Assembly (NCBI GenBank): GCA_942486035.1
Contig: CALNXK010000043.1
Location: forward strand, 1,787,001 to 1,851,000
Source of the DNA: Porites lobata
Taxonomy: Eukaryota; Cnidaria; Anthozoa; Scleractinia; Poritidae
Reading direction: 5' to 3'
DNA: 64,000 nt
Under the pieces are notes generated by a model. The model was not told the origin of the DNA and ran no database searches. It saw only the letters and a list, made by a program, of their open reading frames with translations. Both the position numbers and the translations under genes were made by a program. Positions 1 through 12,300 of the stretch are shown here, piece after piece. Position 1 is the first letter of the stretch; each line of letters begins with the position of its first letter.

Positions 1-182
1 TTAAACGGGTTCGGCCGACCTTCCAGTTTCTTCGGACACAGGTGCAATTTCAAAATTGTAAGACAACTTCCTTAAAGGAATCTTTATCCTGTCAGATGAG
101 GTGTGGGGCGAGGTGGAGAGAAGGTTAAAAAGCAAAATCAGATTGTTTGGCCCTTAAGAGTGATTGAAGAGTGTTGTAAATT

Positions 183-475
183 GGTTCTAACTTTTGAGTC
201 CGTAGACGAAACTCTTTGGCCATTTAAATTAAACCTCTTCTGAGCAGTACCTTTCTCATGGTACCATTTGTTAAATATGTAGTTCTAACTTTTGAGTCTG
301 TGGATGAAATCCTATGATGTTACCATTCAAATGAAACTTTTTCAGCAGTACTTTCACGTGGTACTATTTGTTTAGTATGTAGTTCTAACTTTTGAGTCCG
401 TGAACGAAACCTTTTGATGTGACTACTTAAATGAAACCTCTTTGGCTGCACTTTCACATGGTACCATTCGTTTTT
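183..475. repeat. Three tandem copies of a ~100-bp repeat
   Basis: Three successive units begin with the same words (GTTCTAACTTTTGAGTC) at about 184, 282 and 382, giving a period of 98-100 bp. Each unit continues with a GATGAAA/ACGAAAC block, an AAATGAAAC block and a TGGTACCATTTG block. The units differ by scattered substitutions, so the array is not newly made. A single diverged relative is visible at about 41310-41415, inside the transporter gene, so this is a dispersed family. No coding potential is seen. Confidence 0.8.
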
Positions 476-712
476 CAGCGTTTTAAAAAATGAAATTTGA
501 ATTTTTTTTGTCCAATTTTGACTTCGGCTGCTGCACTTGAGGGTGAAAGGGTTAAGTGCATCCTTTTTCACCTGTCCACGGTAGGTCTAGTCTCTGCTTC
601 TTTATTATACAGAGACTTGTTCACTCATCGCTATACGAGTGTTATTATTTTTTTTCAAGTTTCTGGGTTATTTCGATGTAGTTAAAATTAAATTTCGACC
701 CTGGTGGACAGA

Positions 713-935
713 GAGCCTCCAGTGGCTCAATGGCGAGAGCACAGGAACTAGAACTCGGAGGGTCGTGAATTTGATTCTCACCTGGGGCTCGGAGTTTTTC
801 TGAGCTTTCTTGTGTACAATTCTCCTTTCTTCCAAATTTGGATAAGTGAACGCCGAGTTCTCTACGTCTTTTTCAGCGGGATTTAGGGGTGTCGATAGCG
901 CAACTGAGTAAGAAAAAACGAGGAAATAAACCAAG
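713..935 (+). repeat. tRNA-derived SINE-like element
   Basis: Positions 713-790 look like a decayed tRNA. The first seven bases (GAGCCTC) can pair with the last seven (GGGGCTC, allowing G-T). A D-arm/A-box-like TGGCTCAATGGCGAGAGC follows, then a B-box-like TTTGATTCTCA. The anticodon arm does not fold convincingly, so this is not a functional tRNA. About 145 bp of unrelated sequence ending in an A-rich stretch follows, which is the usual layout of a SINE. The 3' boundary is a guess. Confidence 0.5.
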
Positions 936-3206
936 GAAGGGAAAACAAAATTGCGTCCTTGAACGCTTCGAAAAGGTCATATATTTGGCTTGAAAGGCTG
1001 TCTAGAACGAAAAACGAAACTCATGTCACTCAAACGCATAAAAACTCTTTAAACTTCGCGCTAAACCCCTTTTACAACTTAAAATATATGCTAAAAGATA
1101 CACAAAATTCGTTACCACACATTCCTTGTTTTTAATGTTACTTTTGAGAACAAGTGATATAAAACAAGATTAAAAAATAATATCACAGCCATCTGTAGGT
1201 GTGTCTAAAATAGATGTCACCCTCCCTCCGCTGTTTTCTGTTGAAAAAAAAGGTAAGAAGTTCTTCCTCTGTTGAATGACGTCCAAACGAAGGCCTCGAA
1301 TTCCGGAAGAAGGTCGGGCGGAAGTCGTTTGTTAACTAATGTTTTTTGCATTATTCTTTTTTAATTGTATTTTCATTAACGTCAAGCAAAAATAGAACAG
1401 TGATAGTTTAGGTTTTAGCAGTAAAGTGAAATCGGCAAGTCTCAAGATTGGTTATGATAACCTTGGTTTCTTTTTTTGCTTACTTTCGATCAAGTGTTCT
1501 TTTTTTGGGGAAACGCGAACGTCCCATCCCAAAGAAAAAGGGCAGAAGGACCTGCTGATCGTAGCAGGTCATTCCTTTTCAAACAGTTGTATAAAAAATA
1601 ACCATTTACTGCTGCTAATACTTAAGGAAGTCCACACTTAATTAATGCAGACAGTATAAGTTTATTCAGCATAGTTTTCTTTAACTCTCGAGCTGTTACC
1701 TCATTTTGTTACTAATGAATAAAAAATGTTAAATAACACGTTGCAGTGAAGAAAGTAAGAGCTCTCCTTTCTGAAGGTCTGCCGCCCCTGGGTGCTGAAA
1801 AGTAAGTCTAGAATAAAATTTTCGGTCATCTGGTCATTGTTCAACAATTAATTTCCATCTTATTCATTTTCAGTCAATTAATTAAGCTATCAGTTAATTT
1901 TGGCAGGCTTCAGATAGAAGCCGCAACAGTTAAAAAACGCCACATCACTCTGCCGACAGTTAAAATTTCATTTAATTTTTCATCTGTTAATTAAACCACT
2001 CCCATACGGGCTATTTTAAGTTGATGAAACCGAGAGTTTCATCTTCAAGGAATACTGGAAAATTTGAGTAAATAAAACCTATATCGCGCGATAATATTGC
2101 ATATATACTAGTATACCAGTAAGATATGTTGATTGTAGCCAGAAACTTATGATTTTCTGTTGTAGCTTAACGCGTGCAGTGTTTTTAAAATACTGCATAA
2201 AGTTCATATTATGTTGATTTTTAAAACAGCGTGTTCATTCTTGATATTCATAACAGAAAGACCCTTAATTATTTTTTTCTCGTCTTCTAAATTAGATTTG
2301 TGTTCCTAAGCTTGTTGACAAAGTATGCAAAACGAAAGAGACACGTATAATAAAGGAAATGTAAATATTAATTCCCAAACTCAAGCAATAATATAAGTTG
2401 CTAACTCCGTTAAACTTTTAAACAATCTGCCGATCCAGTTTGTTTATTCCACTGACCACATTTGAAGTGTCGCCTCTTTCAATTAATCAGTTTGCGTCAG
2501 TCAGTCCTGACTTACTTTGTTGCTGCAGTCTTATTTGACGTTTTAGGATGCTCTAATTTTTCGTTAAGGCAATCTTTAAGGTTAAATAAATTCGTGAGAA
2601 CGTTGGAGAAAAGTCTGTTAGTCATTCGTGAACTCGTTTTAGGGAAACGAGGTTGTCGAGGTTGTAATAATTAAAAGTACCTATCAAGTTGAATACCACA
2701 ACTTGTAGTAGCGAGAAAGAACTGTGAAAATCTTCGCAATTTAAACAATGATTTCTATAACCGTAAAAGAAACTGTGAATCGCTTAAATTTGGGACCAAA
2801 TAGTCAGAGTTCTATACAAACATAACTCAGGTTATTCAAATCATTGCAAATGACCCTCTCTGTGACGGGTGAAGGTCGTCAGTGTTTTAAAAGGATTTTT
2901 AAAAAGGATAAATAAACTATACAGAACTAGTAGCATAGTTTTGCGTTGAAATTAGTTAACCCTAACCCTTACTAAAATCAAACATCTTGGTATAAATACG
3001 AGCAAGCTAGAGCCAAAATGCTCCGAGTTTATATTAAAAGCATACATCAATTCGCTAAGTTTGCGGAAAGGATAATATAAATACCAATATAAATGCGATT
3101 AAATGCGTGGTCTTTCAAAATATATAGCTATACATCTTTATCAAGAATACAGCAATGTAGAAAGATGAGAATTCAAATTGCGTAAAACATTTGCAGCGTT
3201 TAATAC
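936..3206. other. Non-coding DNA downstream of the Xlox-like gene
   Basis: AT-rich sequence with no exon I can support; the open frames are short and lack domain similarity. On the minus strand this should hold the 3' UTR of the Xlox-like gene. One possible minus-strand poly(A) signal (TTTATT on the plus strand) is at 2443-2448, but nothing confirms that it is used. Confidence 0.5.
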
Positions 3207-6046
3207 TCAGTCCGATTCGTCCGCCATGCTGTACAGTCTTCGTATTTCATTAGGACTGGTCTTGCCTCCCTCGAAAGTTGCTTCGTTTTTCTTCATTTTC
3301 ATTCTTCTGTTTTGGAACCAGATCTTGATATGCTTTTCAGAAAGACTTAAAGACTTGGCTAACTCAATTCTGCGCGCTCGGTTAATGTATCGACTAAACA
3401 GGAATTCTTTCTCTAACTCGACTTGTTGTCTTGTTGTGTAAGCTGTTCTCGATCGCGAACGAACCTTTGCAGAACTCCACGACTCTCTCCCTCGCCCTTT
3501 CGTCCTGTTGTCTGCTGCCAAGAAAATAAAAGAAAGAAGATGCTGTAGAGTAAAATTTGGCGATTTACCTTAACCACAAAGGTTACTAATAACAGTGAAA
3601 AATGGAACTAAAACAGTAGCAGTAATTCAGCCGTGTAAAGTTCACTGTATGACGTGTTAACTTTTTCAGTCAACATGTAGTTTAGTCATGAAAGCAAAAC
3701 ATGGAAGGTGACTGAGATTAGCCACGGAAATTTCCCTGACAATGTAAATCCGTTTGGACTTGTTACTGACGGATCGTAAATCAACTAAGGATTAAAATTC
3801 CGCGACTGTATTAAAGAAAACTTGCGCAGGAGAGTATTTTGGTTATGATATCGGCTCGCATCTGCGGCATACTTTAGTCTCTCAAACCAACCAACAACAA
3901 TTAATTAGAAAATCAGCAAAATTCGCCTGATACCTTGCTTTTAATTAATTTGATTAAAAGGTTTTCTTTTTTTAAATGAACGTTTAATATCGTTTTATTG
4001 TTCATTGATCCCTCCATTAAAGACCGCTTCCTGAAAAGGGCGACAAAAATTCCAGCGCTGTTTTGTCAGCCATTTTGGTTTTCAATCCTGTTTGACTTTG
4101 AATACAACACAAGTTTGACTTTATTGAGTTTGATAAATTAAAAAAGGTTTCGTCAGGAAAGAATGACGAACTGTTATTTATATGTTTTTAACACGAGTGC
4201 TGACTTAACTTGAGTAAGATAGAAACTAACACTCATCTCGTGTGTCTCGTAGAACGAACAGCATGGTGTTAAATAGTTGTGGACGTCGCTGTGAAACTAC
4301 GGAAAGATTTGTGGTCTTCTAGTTGTGGCGTGAAGTACCCTAACAAGGTTTCCCCTCCAGGATATTTTCCGTTATTTGTTAAGTATTTAAACTCTTACCT
4401 TTACCCTACACACGGGTAGCTTTTCAGCATTATAAATCGATCCAAAGAACATAAATCAATCTAACTTGAAAACAAATCGTTCTTTCATGAGAAGATATGA
4501 GTTGTTACGAAAGTTATCTCCCTCAACGGACAATCATTTTAGGACGTTTACCTCTGAAAATAGCATTTCACGACTCGTCTTTCTCACTTAATGGTAATTC
4601 TTCATTGAAACGGCAAGAGCGGATGAAATATCGAGCTCAAATTGGCGAAAGTGTTAAAGTTCTTCCAAAACGCTGCCCTTGAAAGGGTCACACCCAAAAA
4701 TGAGCGTCGAATAACCGTTGAAATCGAGAAGGGCTCCGAAAAGGGCTAAATCCAAACATCCCATCATGATCCACTTTTTTTTCTACATTCTTGTGTCAAC
4801 AAGCGTGTTAAATCGGTAAAGATCTTAAGAATGAATCTACTTTCTCGAGTTCTGAGAGACCCACGAATAGGTAGAACCCACCAACAAAGACCACACGATA
4901 GCAAAGCTTGTGCCGCATGCATATCACTGCTCCAGAATTCACATCCTTGAGATAATGAAATTAGGAACTGAATGTGCGCAAACTTGAACCAGCTCATGCA
5001 GTAGGAAAACTTTTAACTTCAGTTTAAGTTTGTCTTGTGGCGATCAGTGTTCTTGGATAGTAAACACAGTAGACGCATGCTGAACTAAACCGGCTCTCAC
5101 ACAGTGATCGGAAATACCGTAGCCCAGTCGGACCTGAGTGGTCTTGAAGTCCGAAACGGACAGCAGGCGTTGAACTTACCCTCCCCTTGCCCTATTTTTT
5201 AAACGTGTTAGGTCTCTGAATTAGCTCTTATGCACCTTAAGCTTCCACGCGAAGCGAGCAAACTGACGAAGGCGTCGATTGGTGATTTATATACTTAGCT
5301 ACCTAGCGAGTTAAAGATCAGCTTTACTATTTATCTTCGAGCTGACAGGATGAGTCGGATTTTTCTCGACAGGAGCAAAGGGCAATGCTCTTAATTTGCA
5401 AGTTTTCAGGATAAATAAACTTTGTGCGTTGGCGGTCGAATATGAAGGAGGAAAGAGGGAAGGTGCTCTTCAACGGCCGTAAGAAGATTTCTCGCTGCCG
5501 GAAGGAATGGATTTAGCACCGGCGCGAGAAATTTATAGACCTCACAACCTCTGAGATGTCACTTTCCTCAGTAAGGAGATGTTTTGGTGATAGGAACCCA
5601 CCTGAGAGAGTTTTGTAGCAGGGTGAGTCCGCCGGTGAGAATGTTCTGGCCCCATTTTGGTAACCTCTCGTGGTGTTCTGAGACAGTGCCGAATTCAAAT
5701 CTTGAAGGAAGGACTGCGGTGCGGAGTAACTGGAAGAGGGCTCGGGAAGAAGCGGCACATTCCAATCAAGGGGAAACTGTTCTGCAGGTCTCTGCGTTTG
5801 GCGGTACCAAGGAAGAATATGATGCTGGCTCTCTGCTGTGGAAGAGGTTCTGTTAATGTGAAGCTGGGAGTGAGCCTTAATTCTATCCAGTGTGGGTCGT
5901 GCGCTCATCGGATAAGTAAAAGTATTGTTAGAGAATCGATCCATGCTTTTTTTGTTATGTATATGTGGTTCATAGCATAACAATGTCCCTCTTGGATTGA
6001 GACTATAAGTGCGGCAACTTTTTAATTCCTTCGGTGGGTTGGTCAC
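3207..6046 (-). CDS. Xlox: Xlox/Pdx-like ParaHox homeobox transcription factor
   Basis: Sequence-specific nuclear DNA-binding protein. Two exons: 6046-5602 and 3514-3207. The donor AG|GTGGGT at 5602/5601 and the acceptor after 3515 (pyrimidine-rich, TTGGCAG) join in phase 1 and give 250 residues if the first Met is used, or 216 from the Met codon at 5944. The homeodomain is residues ~167-226 of the long form, with R5, Y8, L16, F20, W48, F49, N51 and R53 all present. His44 within EKHIKIWFQNRRMK is the residue characteristic of Xlox/Pdx homeodomains, and EKEFLF is also typical of them. Residue 56 is Met where Trp is usual. Exon 1 has LPWYR (residues ~78-82), a possible hexapeptide for a PBC cofactor, but far from the homeodomain. 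It faces Gsx head to head, which supports a ParaHox identity over a Hox one. A central or anterior Hox class is the alternative. Confidence 0.8.
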
Positions 6047-8190
6047 GTGTCACACTTCGTTATCCAATTACATGAATCACCTTAGACGCTAGAAATAATG
6101 ACGTGTTAATAAACCGTCAAGTGACTCGAGAATGCCGCCGACGGCGCAACTCATCTTAAAGTAAACTTCACTTTCCGATACACCACCATATTAAAGTCTA
6201 TTTGGACCCCATTCGCACAATGCTTCGCCGTTTTAAGTAATGTTATTCACTTTACCGGTGTCTTCCACATCGTATTTTCTTTTTCAGGTATTTTTTGGGA
6301 AAGAAACAAGGCTAAAACTTCGGGAAAAATGTTATGATCGTCTAGAACTGGTTTCATTTAACAGCATGGAAGTAATGATTGCTGAAGGGGGCGTGTTCAT
6401 TTAACAAAGCAAGTGGTAAAACAAAATGGTGTTAGAATTCAACCACTTGAGTTTACCTTTATGATACATAATACCTAACACATCGTTGTTCTGCAACTTG
6501 TTCCTAGGTTTAAAATAGCCTTGAATAATTTGATTTCTCTCTTGCACTCTGCTAGACCTGATATTATGCCGCAACAGACTCATGATACCCAACGTAGGTC
6601 ATTATTTATCCGTTTTGACAGCTAATAAACGAATGAACAACAGATGAAAAAATGGGGCAATCACTTTTGCACGTGAGGTTTTTGAAGATTTTTTTGTTGC
6701 TGTGTTAGGCTAGAAAGCTGAATAACTGAGCTACCTACAATTCTACAGTCGTATTTTCTGAATAGTTAGTAGTTACAGCAAACAGCACCACCTTTTTAGA
6801 AAAAAAAGCAAAAAGAGTGATGAAAAACGACTCCTCGACTGAGATTCCTCGGCTTCCTGTACTGTCAGAAATGCCAACAATTCATGAACTGAATTTTCTT
6901 TGATTTTTAGAAAATTTACTTTTAAGGCATAATCTTGATCTAAGAGTAAATACAATCGACGTTTTTTTTTGTGGGGTTAAATCGTCGTTTGTGTTGAACC
7001 CAGAATCAATAGCTTTTGCTTAACACTATATCCGGCTTAGAGCTACCTTGTATGAACCAGGTTGACCGAGTTAATGACGGAGAAAGCCTACCTTCTCAAT
7101 GAACACACAGAATGCAACGACATTTTATATGGAAAATATTTGCGAGACGAGTTCTCGGAAACCGAAGGCCAGCGCGGTCAACTCAGGGCTCATTTAAGGA
7201 GACCCCTTAGTCAGACACCTTAAACTTTAGTCTTAAACTGTTAAAAAAAACCCTCAATTGTGGATTGGAGGGTAACTTTACAATAGAGTAACATCTAATC
7301 TGCAGAAAGCCCAGACATAAGTGAAGCAATTTATAACTGAATAGAAGAGAGTGCTGACTTGAAAAGTGTAGCTTGTGAGAATGGCGTTCAAGGGACTTTT
7401 TCTGTTGGCTTTCGATTCAGCCACTAAAACCTTTCGCTTGTGCGCGTGGCTTGAGTGCCATTATTTCCGAAGTAAGGCGGAATGATTTAGGAATGAATAA
7501 GTTTCATGGGATACAGTAATTACAGAACCCTTCATTACAGTGTGCTAGAAAGTTAACATGCTTTTTGTCTTTGCACGTTTCCTGGCGTCTTGGGATAACA
7601 AGCGCAAAAACTGGCCAACGTAATTAAGTGATTTATATAAAGTTAAACTGCACGCGATTCCCTGTATCCTATTGCGTTTAACACTAATGACAGTTTCTGC
7701 TTGATAAAGAGGTGTGAGGAAAAGCGAGCGAAGCGAAGCCTTTAGAAATTACATGAATCAAGTTATTCTTCTCAAAACTGGAATATCAGTTTTTACGATC
7801 CTGTTGCACCCGGTTTTGACGGGTGGAAAAGCGCTGTCCCAGACCTCACATTTGACATCAATTGTTATCTTACTTAAAAGTCATGGATTTCACTATCAGC
7901 ACTGTATTAAACCAATGATTTATAATCAAGCTTGCATCTCGCGATAACTGCATTCAATCAATGTGCTAATTACCTTCCGTGATGATATATGCTCATTTGA
8001 GCGGCTACGCACCTGGGATGTTGTCGTGAGTTGTGGGAGGGTGGGTTCGGCGACTTCCTTAATTAGCTGTGACCCAATTTGGAGTTTATTGATGAATATC
8101 GTGTGAAGGCGATACGCCTTCAAGTTCAGTGAAATTTCCAAACACCTAGAGGCTTCATAGTGCTTTCTCTCCACCGCTTCTCGTTTTCTT

Positions 8191-8272
8191 CAACCTCATT
8201 CCCAGGATTCCCTTGTACTCTGCGTAGCGAGAGTGGTACGAGTAGGAGAGAATCCTGGGAACGAGACAGTCT
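8191..8272. repeat. Diverged foldback element of the CAACCTCGTTCCCAGG family
   Basis: The ends are imperfect inverted repeats: CAACCTCATTCCCAGGATTC on the left and GAATCCTGGGAACGAGACAG on the right, with a short centre. The same termini are seen in the fresher copy at 32141-32243. Flanking target duplications are not convincing here, so this is an older copy. Confidence 0.55.
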
Positions 8273-9221
8273 TTTTCCTCTGAACCTGATCAAAAGGGCG
8301 TTGGCTTAGGCTGGTTCGAATGGTACCCGGAAATTCTTGGATAGAGTTTCAGAAACACTTTATACTAATACAGTAACAGGTTGTTTGTCAAAAGCGCTTG
8401 AATCGTCACCAAAAGGTGACAAAATTTACATTTCTATTTCTCACAGACAGCTATGGACTCAGAAAGGACATCTTCCTTCTTTGAAAGAGCAGTCCCTTCA
8501 CAGGCAAGTTGTTACGGCTCAACAAGAAAACCCCTGGTTCTCATAACTCTGCAGCCATTTCAGCTTTATAAGGTAAAATGCACAAGATTTAAAAGGTTAA
8601 AAACTCAAAGATGCTGAGTTCTTCGTTGGTTATTCGGAGATTGCGCGGAAGACTGAGTGGGACAATCCCACAACCGGCCGGCTCCACTCTCTCGCCTAAC
8701 CTCAAAATGGCCCAAAAGGAAACTGATTACGGAAACAGAATAACAAAATAATGGCTTTCTTCGGTCTTTTATGCGGCAGTTACGGACTGGGGCTAACTCG
8801 AAAGACATTTTAAACTTATTTACCCGGCCCAACTCCGTTAGGTTCGATTACCAGCCGCTGTTCGAGAAACGGGCTCTCGCTCCAGGCTCCTCTTGAGCCT
8901 TGGACGCCGTTTGGACCAGCACATTTTTTACAAAGAGGTGCCCACTTAATGAAAATCACTGTCACTGAGAGGGGAGCGGTTGATGAAGAACTATAGGGGC
9001 CAACTCTTGGTGTCAACTGATTAATGACGGTTTCCGTCTTATTTTGATGTCCCCTTAAAAGAAGGACAGCTGAAATGCGTTTTCTTTTCTTTTTTTTTAT
9101 AACGGGTCTTTTCATCAATATTGCAAGTCCGCAGTTCGTTGGCACATGGGTCTTTTTAGGGCACAGAAATACAATCACTGTTAAAGCTCAGTAGCTACAA
9201 ACAGACCTGAACATGTACAAA

Positions 9222-9370
9222 CCAGCACTGGAATCAAACCCCGCATTACGGGCACCTCAGTCATTATTACGGACAGTTTGCTTTGTCCCTGGGGGAAAGA
9301 AAGCCCTTATATTTTAATTTCTCTAAATTCAACCCGCTTAATACGAACGCTTTCTATGGCCCCCTCAGTG
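9222..9370. repeat. Fragments of a tRNA-like SINE and a pogo/Tigger-like element
   Basis: The minus strand of 9222-9243 reads as a B-box-like GGTTTGATTCC. Immediately beside it, about 9259-9370 shares long stretches (ACGGACAGTTTGCTTTGTC; CTCTAAATTCAACCC; CTATGGCC) with the element at 24317-24440. The relationship is visible by eye; the exact ends are not. Confidence 0.5.
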
Positions 9371-12300
9371 TCCTTATAAACGGGTTTGATTGTATAACTG
9401 TTGCGTAGCACATCATCCCCGATCGGCCTGATCATCCAGTATAGATCATTCAGCACAGACCACAAAGTTTGGTCAGAACTGAACCATTTAAGTTTTTAAG
9501 TAAAGGCTTTTCTGTAAACAGTTTCTTTTACTTCTTTGCTTGGCTTATAAGGATAGTAAACACATTCTGTGGTCTGTTATCCTTTTTGCGATCGAGCACC
9601 ACGGAAGACTTCAGAGACATTGAATGTGAAAACAGGATGAAAAGCTTTGTGCGCATATTTTGCTAAGCGTAAACACAAAAAAGTAAGTGAATTGACTTTG
9701 CCTTTAATACGAGGTGTCGTGATCTGTTTGTGAGGTAATATGAAATCAAATGGATTTTTGCGGTAAATAACTCGAGGAGTATTTTTAAAAGCAAGTGAGA
9801 GACTGGCGTGGTTGGGTCTTCTGAAATTTGTCCGTCATAGCCGGTAAGCAGGTTATGATTTTCCGTCAGACAAAAGCTTACCAAGTATGCACATGAATAG
9901 ATTTTCTAAGCATCACGTTAGGCCAAGGCAACATAGTAGGAAATGTGTTTTGCTCCAGGATGTTGAACAGGTTGTTGGAAATAACAGATGTCACAACAGG
10001 TAGACACCAGTCCATAAACAAATCGTTCACGCCAAGATGCAGTGTTTTTTAATTTAACGCGGGCAATTTACTCATCTGGAAAGCCGGCACGTTTTGTTAA
10101 GTTGTTTGCGTCGATCAGCTCGTGCAGACACCAGCAAATCAAAGCAGATGGCCTCTGTAAAGACTGACTGAAAAGCTCGGCAGCGAGTTGGCCAGAGCGC
10201 GTGCGCTATTGTGTACACTTGCGATTTAAGGTCATTCTAATTGCTTAACCGCGTGTATAGCGAGAGTTTACAACTCAATGAGGCCTGTAATGAAAGGAAA
10301 TCGTTTGTCACCTCGGCATAATTCTTGTTTGCGGTCACTCAATTTATCATTGCTTGTGTTTTGGTGTCATTATTTCTCTGTTAATTGCAGGAAAAGATTT
10401 GCAAAAAGCGTTAAAATGGTGCGGATTTTAACAACCGCCGTCACCGCCGTGACAAAATCGATGCCCCTTTCGCCAATATTTGCTTTACAGCTCCTGGTTA
10501 AACAACCAGCTCCAAATCTCCACACATTTCACAAGGTCAATATTTGGTATTTAAATTTGAACATCTTTTTGAACAGTACAAACTTTGTTAACTGGAAATA
10601 TCGAAGAATAAGAAGAATTGACAAACTTCTTCTGAGCGCGGATACACGCAGAGTTTAAAACCCAGGTGACTTTAAATGGCTTTGAGAACCGATTACGTTA
10701 CATTCATGCCAGAGGACGATTTACTTCTTACAAAACTGTTATCCATTGAAAGAAACGTAGTATCAGTTCGTTTTAATCCACTTTTTTATTTTCCTATAAA
10801 TAACAACGGCACGTGTAAAAAAACCGATGTAATTTAGTGAGTTTTGTTTCATGAGTTAATAAAGCCGAATACAGCCTACAAAAAGGACATCGCGTGTTAA
10901 CTTATGTCTTCTTTTGGTCAAAACAAAAAACACGTTTCTGATCTGTTCCTCTTTAGATACAAAACAAAAGGAGGACAATTTGTTGGGTCAATGGAAAGAC
11001 AAATCATTTATCTAACCCTGTGTTTCTTTTCTTTCTCGCCGGATATTCATCTTCCTCTTTCAAAGACGACTGAATGAAAGAATCAACAAAAGTATTTGAT
11101 TTCGATTGTGGATGTAATCTACCCTAAATGTTTCAAGCCCTGAATCGTTTTTTTGCTTTTTTGTCCATTTGTATTGTGCATGGTTTCTCTTGATGTTTGG
11201 TTGTAACGGGTTGGCGGTCAAGCCGTTTGCCAATCGTGAAAAGTTTCTTTTATGAAGAACTTAAACGGTTTTATTCATGTTAGAGGCATTAATTGAAAAC
11301 CAAAAATCATTGTACAATTGTTTCATGGCTGGCAACCAACTCGAGTACAATTCCTTGCAGGTACACATTTAACGTTGCTAATTTGGTCTCTCGACTTTTG
11401 ATCTCTGATAAAGTACACACGTGGAACAATCGCCATTTGACAGGTTCTCTCGCCGGCGACCCGTGGCGATGGCGCGTGAAATGTAGTGTTTTGTGTTTTC
11501 ACACTGTACACAAAAACACGCCGAGTGTTGCCGAATATTTTAAATACTTTGTCGAACTTTAATTGTTGAGGCCCGTCACTTTAAGAACTATACATGAATT
11601 TAAACATGGAAAAGACTAACAGTTTTCTTTCATGAAAGTTGTCTTTATTTAGTTTTTCTTTTAAAGGAGATCTGAGATGTATTATAAACGCTTGTGGCAA
11701 GGTTTCTAAACCAAGTTACTGTCAATCTCATGAACGTTATTTTAGCCTCCTTTTTATAGATCAACAATTCAAAAATCCTTTCACATAATACCTTGTTTAA
11801 GTTTCTGATCTATTATCTTAGCGTAAGCTAGATTTAAAATTCGCTGGCTTGAAAATGGAAACCAGTTTCGATCACAATTGAAAAAAGTTTCGCGAATCAC
11901 AATGAGTCTTTTCAGCTGAACACGCGCCTGCAAGTTTGTTTACAGTTGTAGAACATTTTTATAACTCTTCTTGCTTTTTACTAGTTGTACAAATTGTATT
12001 TTTTAATTTGTTATTTAATATATCTTCGTTTCTCCTTCCTTCCTCAGTTTCATTAAAACAGCCGCTTATTAGAGGTTGTAATAGCGATTTCCTTTTTAGA
12101 TTGTTTAACAATGTTTTTTCCTGTTTTGGATCGCTTGTCTTAACCTTCCTTTTTGTACTACAGAGCTGTTTCTAATGTCGACTTTACTTTAGCCTCCATA
12201 ACTTAGAAATGAGATGTACTTACTTCCTTCCCTCATTTGTAAGATCTGGCGAGAAAATAATTTTTCTTGGAGGAAATTCCAATTACATTAACTTTTTTGG

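Noticed and set aside
713..790. Functional tRNA gene
   Set aside because: Acceptor and T stems are partly present but the anticodon arm does not form; it is better read as a SINE head.
5584..5980. Plus-strand open frames of 90 and 107 codons
   Set aside because: They lie antisense to exon 1 of the Xlox-like gene, which has matching splice phase and homeobox context.
10278..10658. 126-codon plus-strand frame between the homeobox genes
   Set aside because: No domain, no splice partner, low-complexity composition; likely chance.
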